Source: Streptomyces shenzhenensis
Lineage (GTDB): Bacteria > Actinomycetota > Actinomycetes > Streptomycetales > Streptomycetaceae
Reading direction: 5' to 3'
DNA: 64,000 nucleotides
NCBI RefSeq assembly: GCF_003688995.1
Contig: NZ_PENI01000004.1
Location: forward strand, 310,001-374,000
Below the pieces are notes generated by a model. It saw nothing but the letters and a program-made list of their open reading frames with translations. It did not search any database and had not been told where the DNA came from. Of this stretch, positions 61,750-64,000 are shown piece by piece. The stretch's first letter is position 1. Each line of letters opens with the position of its first letter. Made by a program: the position numbers and the translations under genes.

Positions 61750-64000
61750 GTGACTGAGTCCACTTCGACGGACGCGGCAGACAGGGCGGGTTCGGCCGGC
61801 GTCCCCCGAGCGTCTTCGTATCTGCGCTTTCCCCATCTGCGCGGCGATCTCGTCGCCTTCACCGCCGAGGACGACATCTGGCTCGCCCCCCTGGACGGCG
61901 GCCGGGCCTGGCGGGCCAGCGCGGACAACGTGCCCGTGACCCATCCGCGTATCTCGTCCGACGGCACCACCGTCGCCTGGACCTCCACCCGCGACGGCGC
62001 CCCCGAGGTGCATGTCGCCCCCGTCGACGGCGGTCCCGCGCGGCGGCTGACGTACTGGGGGAGCTGGCGCACACAGGTGCGCGGCTGGACCCCGGACGGC
62101 CGGGTCCTCGCGCTCAGCACACACGGCCAGCCCAGCCTGCGCCGCAGCTGGGCACGGGCCGTCCCGCTGGACGGCGGACCCGCGGACACCCTGCCGTACG
62201 GGCCCGTCGGCGACGTGGCGTTCGGGCCGTGCACCGTGCTGCTGTCCGCCGCGATGGGCCGCGAGGCCGCCTGGTGGAAGCGCTACCGGGGCGGTACGGC
62301 GGGCAAGTTGTGGATCGACAGGAACGTCGGCGACGGATCGGGCGCCGGGTCGGGCGACGGATCGGGCGCCGGGGAGTTCGTCCGGCTGCACGAGGACCTG
62401 GACGGGAACATCGAGGCCCCGATGTGGGTGGGGGACAGGATCGCCTTCCTCTCCGACCACGAGGGCACCGGAGCGCTGTACTCCTCCCTCGCCGACGGCT
62501 CCGAGCTGCGCCGGCACACACCGCTCGACGGCTTCTACGCCCGGCACGCCACCTCCGACGGCGACCGGGTCGTCTACTCCAGCGCCGGTGAACTGTGGCT
62601 CCTCGACGACCTGGCGGGCGCGGAGCCGCGCCGTCTCGACATCCGCCTGGGCGGGCCGGGCCTCGACCTCCAGCCGTACCCGGTGAACGCGGCCCGCTGG
62701 TGCGGGTCCGCGTCGCCCGACCACACCGCGCGCGGCAGCGCGGTCCTGGTGCGCGGCGCCGTCCACTGGGTCACCCACCGCTCCGGCCCCACCCGCGCCC
62801 TCGCCGCACAGCCCGGCGTGCGGGCCCGGCTGCCGCGCACGTTCCGCGCGGACGGCGAGGAGTGGGTGGTGTGGGTGACCGACGCCGAGGGCGAGGACGC
62901 CCTGGAGTTCGCCCCCGCGACCGGCCTCGTGCCCGGCGCCGTACCCCGGCGGCTCGCCGCGGGAGAGCTGGGCCGGGTCCTGGAGCTGGCCATGGCACCC
63001 GACGGCAGCCGGGCCGCGGTCGCCGCGCACGACGGGCGGCTGCTGCTCGTCGAACGGGAGACCGGCGAGGTGCGCGAGGTCGACCGCAGCACCGACGGCG
63101 AGGTCTCCGGGCTGGCCTTCTCGCCCGACTCGGCCTGGCTCGCCTGGTCGCACCCCGGCCCGCACCCGCTGTGCCAGCTCCGGCTCGCCCACACCACCGA
63201 CCTGTCGGTCACCGAGGCGACCCCGCTGCGCTTCCAGGACTACGCGCCCGCTTTCACCCGCGACGGCAAGCACCTCGCCTTTCTGTCGAGCCGGTCGTTC
63301 GACCCGGTGTACGACGAGCACGTCCTCGACCTCGCCTTCGTGGTCGGCGACCGCCCGCACCTGATCACCCTGGCCGCGACCACGCCGTCCCCGTTCGGCC
63401 CGCAGCGGCACGGGCGGCCGTTCGAGACCCCCGACCGGGACGAGACCCCCGACAGCGAGGGCACCCCGGCCACCCGCATCGACCTGGAGGGCCTGGCCGA
63501 CCGGATCGTCCCGTTCCCGGTCGAGGCCGCCCGCTACTCCAACCTGCGCGCCGCGAAGGACGGCGTGCTGTGGCTGCGCCACCCGGTGCGCGGCGTCCTC
63601 GGCGCCACCCGGGCCACGCCCGACGATCCGGACCCCAAGACCGAGCTGGAGCGCTACGACCTCGTCCAGCAGCGCATCGAGCATCTCGCCGCCGACGCCG
63701 ACCACTTCGAGGTCAGCGGCGACGGCAAACGCGTCCTGCTGCGGACCGAGGACCGGTTGAGGGTGGTGCCCAGCGACCGGCGGGCCGGTCATGACGACGA
63801 CGGCGACACCAGCGGCACCGTCGGCCTCGACCGGGTCCGGCAGACCGTGGACCCGGTCGCCGAGTGGCGGCAGATGTACGACGAGGCCGGCCGCATCATG
63901 CGCGACCAGTTCTGGCGGCCCGACCTGGGCGGCGTCGACTGGGCCGGGGTCCTCGACCGCTACCGCCCGGTCCTCGCCCGGGTCGCCACCCACGACGACC
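61750..64000 (+). CDS. Tricorn protease-like protein (3' end outside window)
   Basis: The frame is open from GTG 61750 to the end, giving about 750 residues of a protein that in relatives has over 1000. The visible part is beta-propeller: YLRFPHLRGDLVAFTAEDDIWLAPLDGG, VTHPRISSDGTTVAWTSTRDGAPEVHV, FSPDSAWLAWSHPGPHP and YAPAFTRDGKHLAFLSSRSFDPVYDEHVLDL are repeated blades. The last part (MYDEAGRIMRDQFW, DLGGVDWAGVLDRYRPVLARV) leads into the PDZ and S41 peptidase domains, which lie beyond. Tricorn cuts peptides released by the proteasome. A Gly/Ser-rich insert is encoded by a 24-bp repeat at 62329-62374. Confidence 0.9.
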   Translation, partial: MTESTSTDAADRAGSAGVPRASSYLRFPHLRGDLVAFTAEDDIWLAPLDGGRAWRASADNVPVTHPRISSDGTTVAWTSTRDGAPEVHVAPVDGGPARRLTYWGSWRTQVRGWTPDGRVLALSTHGQPSLRRSWARAVPLDGGPADTLPYGPVGDVAFGPCTVLLSAAMGREAAWWKRYRGGTAGKLWIDRNVGDGSGAGSGDGSGAGEFVRLHEDLDGNIEAPMWVGDRIAFLSDHEGTGALYSSLADGSELRRHTPLDGFYARHATSDGDRVVYSSAGELWLLDDLAGAEPRRLDIRLGGPGLDLQPYPVNAARWCGSASPDHTARGSAVLVRGAVHWVTHRSGPTRALAAQPGVRARLPRTFRADGEEWVVWVTDAEGEDALEFAPATGLVPGAVPRRLAAGELGRVLELAMAPDGSRAAVAAHDGRLLLVERETGEVREVDRSTDGEVSGLAFSPDSAWLAWSHPGPHPLCQLRLAHTTDLSVTEATPLRFQDYAPAFTRDGKHLAFLSSRSFDPVYDEHVLDLAFVVGDRPHLITLAATTPSPFGPQRHGRPFETPDRDETPDSEGTPATRIDLEGLADRIVPFPVEAARYSNLRAAKDGVLWLRHPVRGVLGATRATPDDPDPKTELERYDLVQQRIEHLAADADHFEVSGDGKRVLLRTEDRLRVVPSDRRAGHDDDGDTSGTVGLDRVRQTVDPVAEWRQMYDEAGRIMRDQFWRPDLGGVDWAGVLDRYRPVLARVATHDD

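Overview
The window is a high-GC, actinobacterial chromosome segment, almost certainly Streptomyces. The support is core gene order (proB-proA-nadD-lytR-rsfS, leuS, comEA-comEC-holA-rpsT-lepA, hemW-hrcA-dnaJ2-rsmE), frequent GTG starts, strong G/C third-position bias and many starts lying 6-8 nt after a TANNNT box (leaderless mRNAs). No sequence was compared with a database; all family names come from motif recognition.

Layout. 1-4.5 kb: surface-polymer genes (CDP-glycerol transferase-like, GT2, polysaccharide pyruvyl transferase-like). 4.7-9.5 kb: proB, a small conserved gene, proA and two paralogous membrane proteins. 9.6-10.4 kb: a non-coding block of about eleven degenerate GGATCC-centred repeats between convergent genes. 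10.4-15.8 kb: M48 protease, two tiny membrane proteins, nadD, a divergent LCP/LytR_C protein, rsfS and a histidine phosphatase. 15.9-24.2 kb: two identical tRNA-Ala(GGC) genes bracket an accessory segment. It holds a two-component system, a divergent four-gene envelope operon, two small Cys-pair proteins and a GT87-like transferase. 24.4-27.3 kb: a NuoF-like flavoprotein/ferredoxin fusion coupled to a membrane cytochrome b-like protein. 27.5-40.7 kb: leuS with a Leu-codon leader peptide and terminator (attenuator), degV, comEA, comEC, doxX-like, lysR, YceI-like and holA. 40.8-47.1 kb: a remnant genomic island after tRNA-Thr, with a CCA-encoding tRNA-Pro, a HIT protein, a primase-polymerase-like protein and a DUF6879/XRE cluster. 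47.1-64 kb: rpsT, lepA, acyl-CoA synthetase, SpoIIE-type phosphatase, hemW, DUF3097, an MBL hydrolase, CIRCE-hrcA-dnaJ2, nitronate monooxygenase, rsmE, a secreted protein and a tricorn-like protease cut by the window end.

The best candidate for an undescribed system is the operon at 18.15-22.12 kb. Its ten-helix membrane protein has D52-x3-H56-x12-H69 and D139-x3-H143-x13-H157. That spacing equals what I recall for the CuC and CuD sites of the PmoC subunit of copper membrane monooxygenases. Its first gene has a beta domain, two membrane helices and a second beta region with two H...HxH motifs and a Met/His-rich loop, an order like PmoB. A YtkA/FixH-like protein and a second exported protein complete the operon. 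A divergent sensor kinase/response regulator pair and two inverted repeats between the promoters suggest controlled expression. Copper binding and any enzymatic role are inference.
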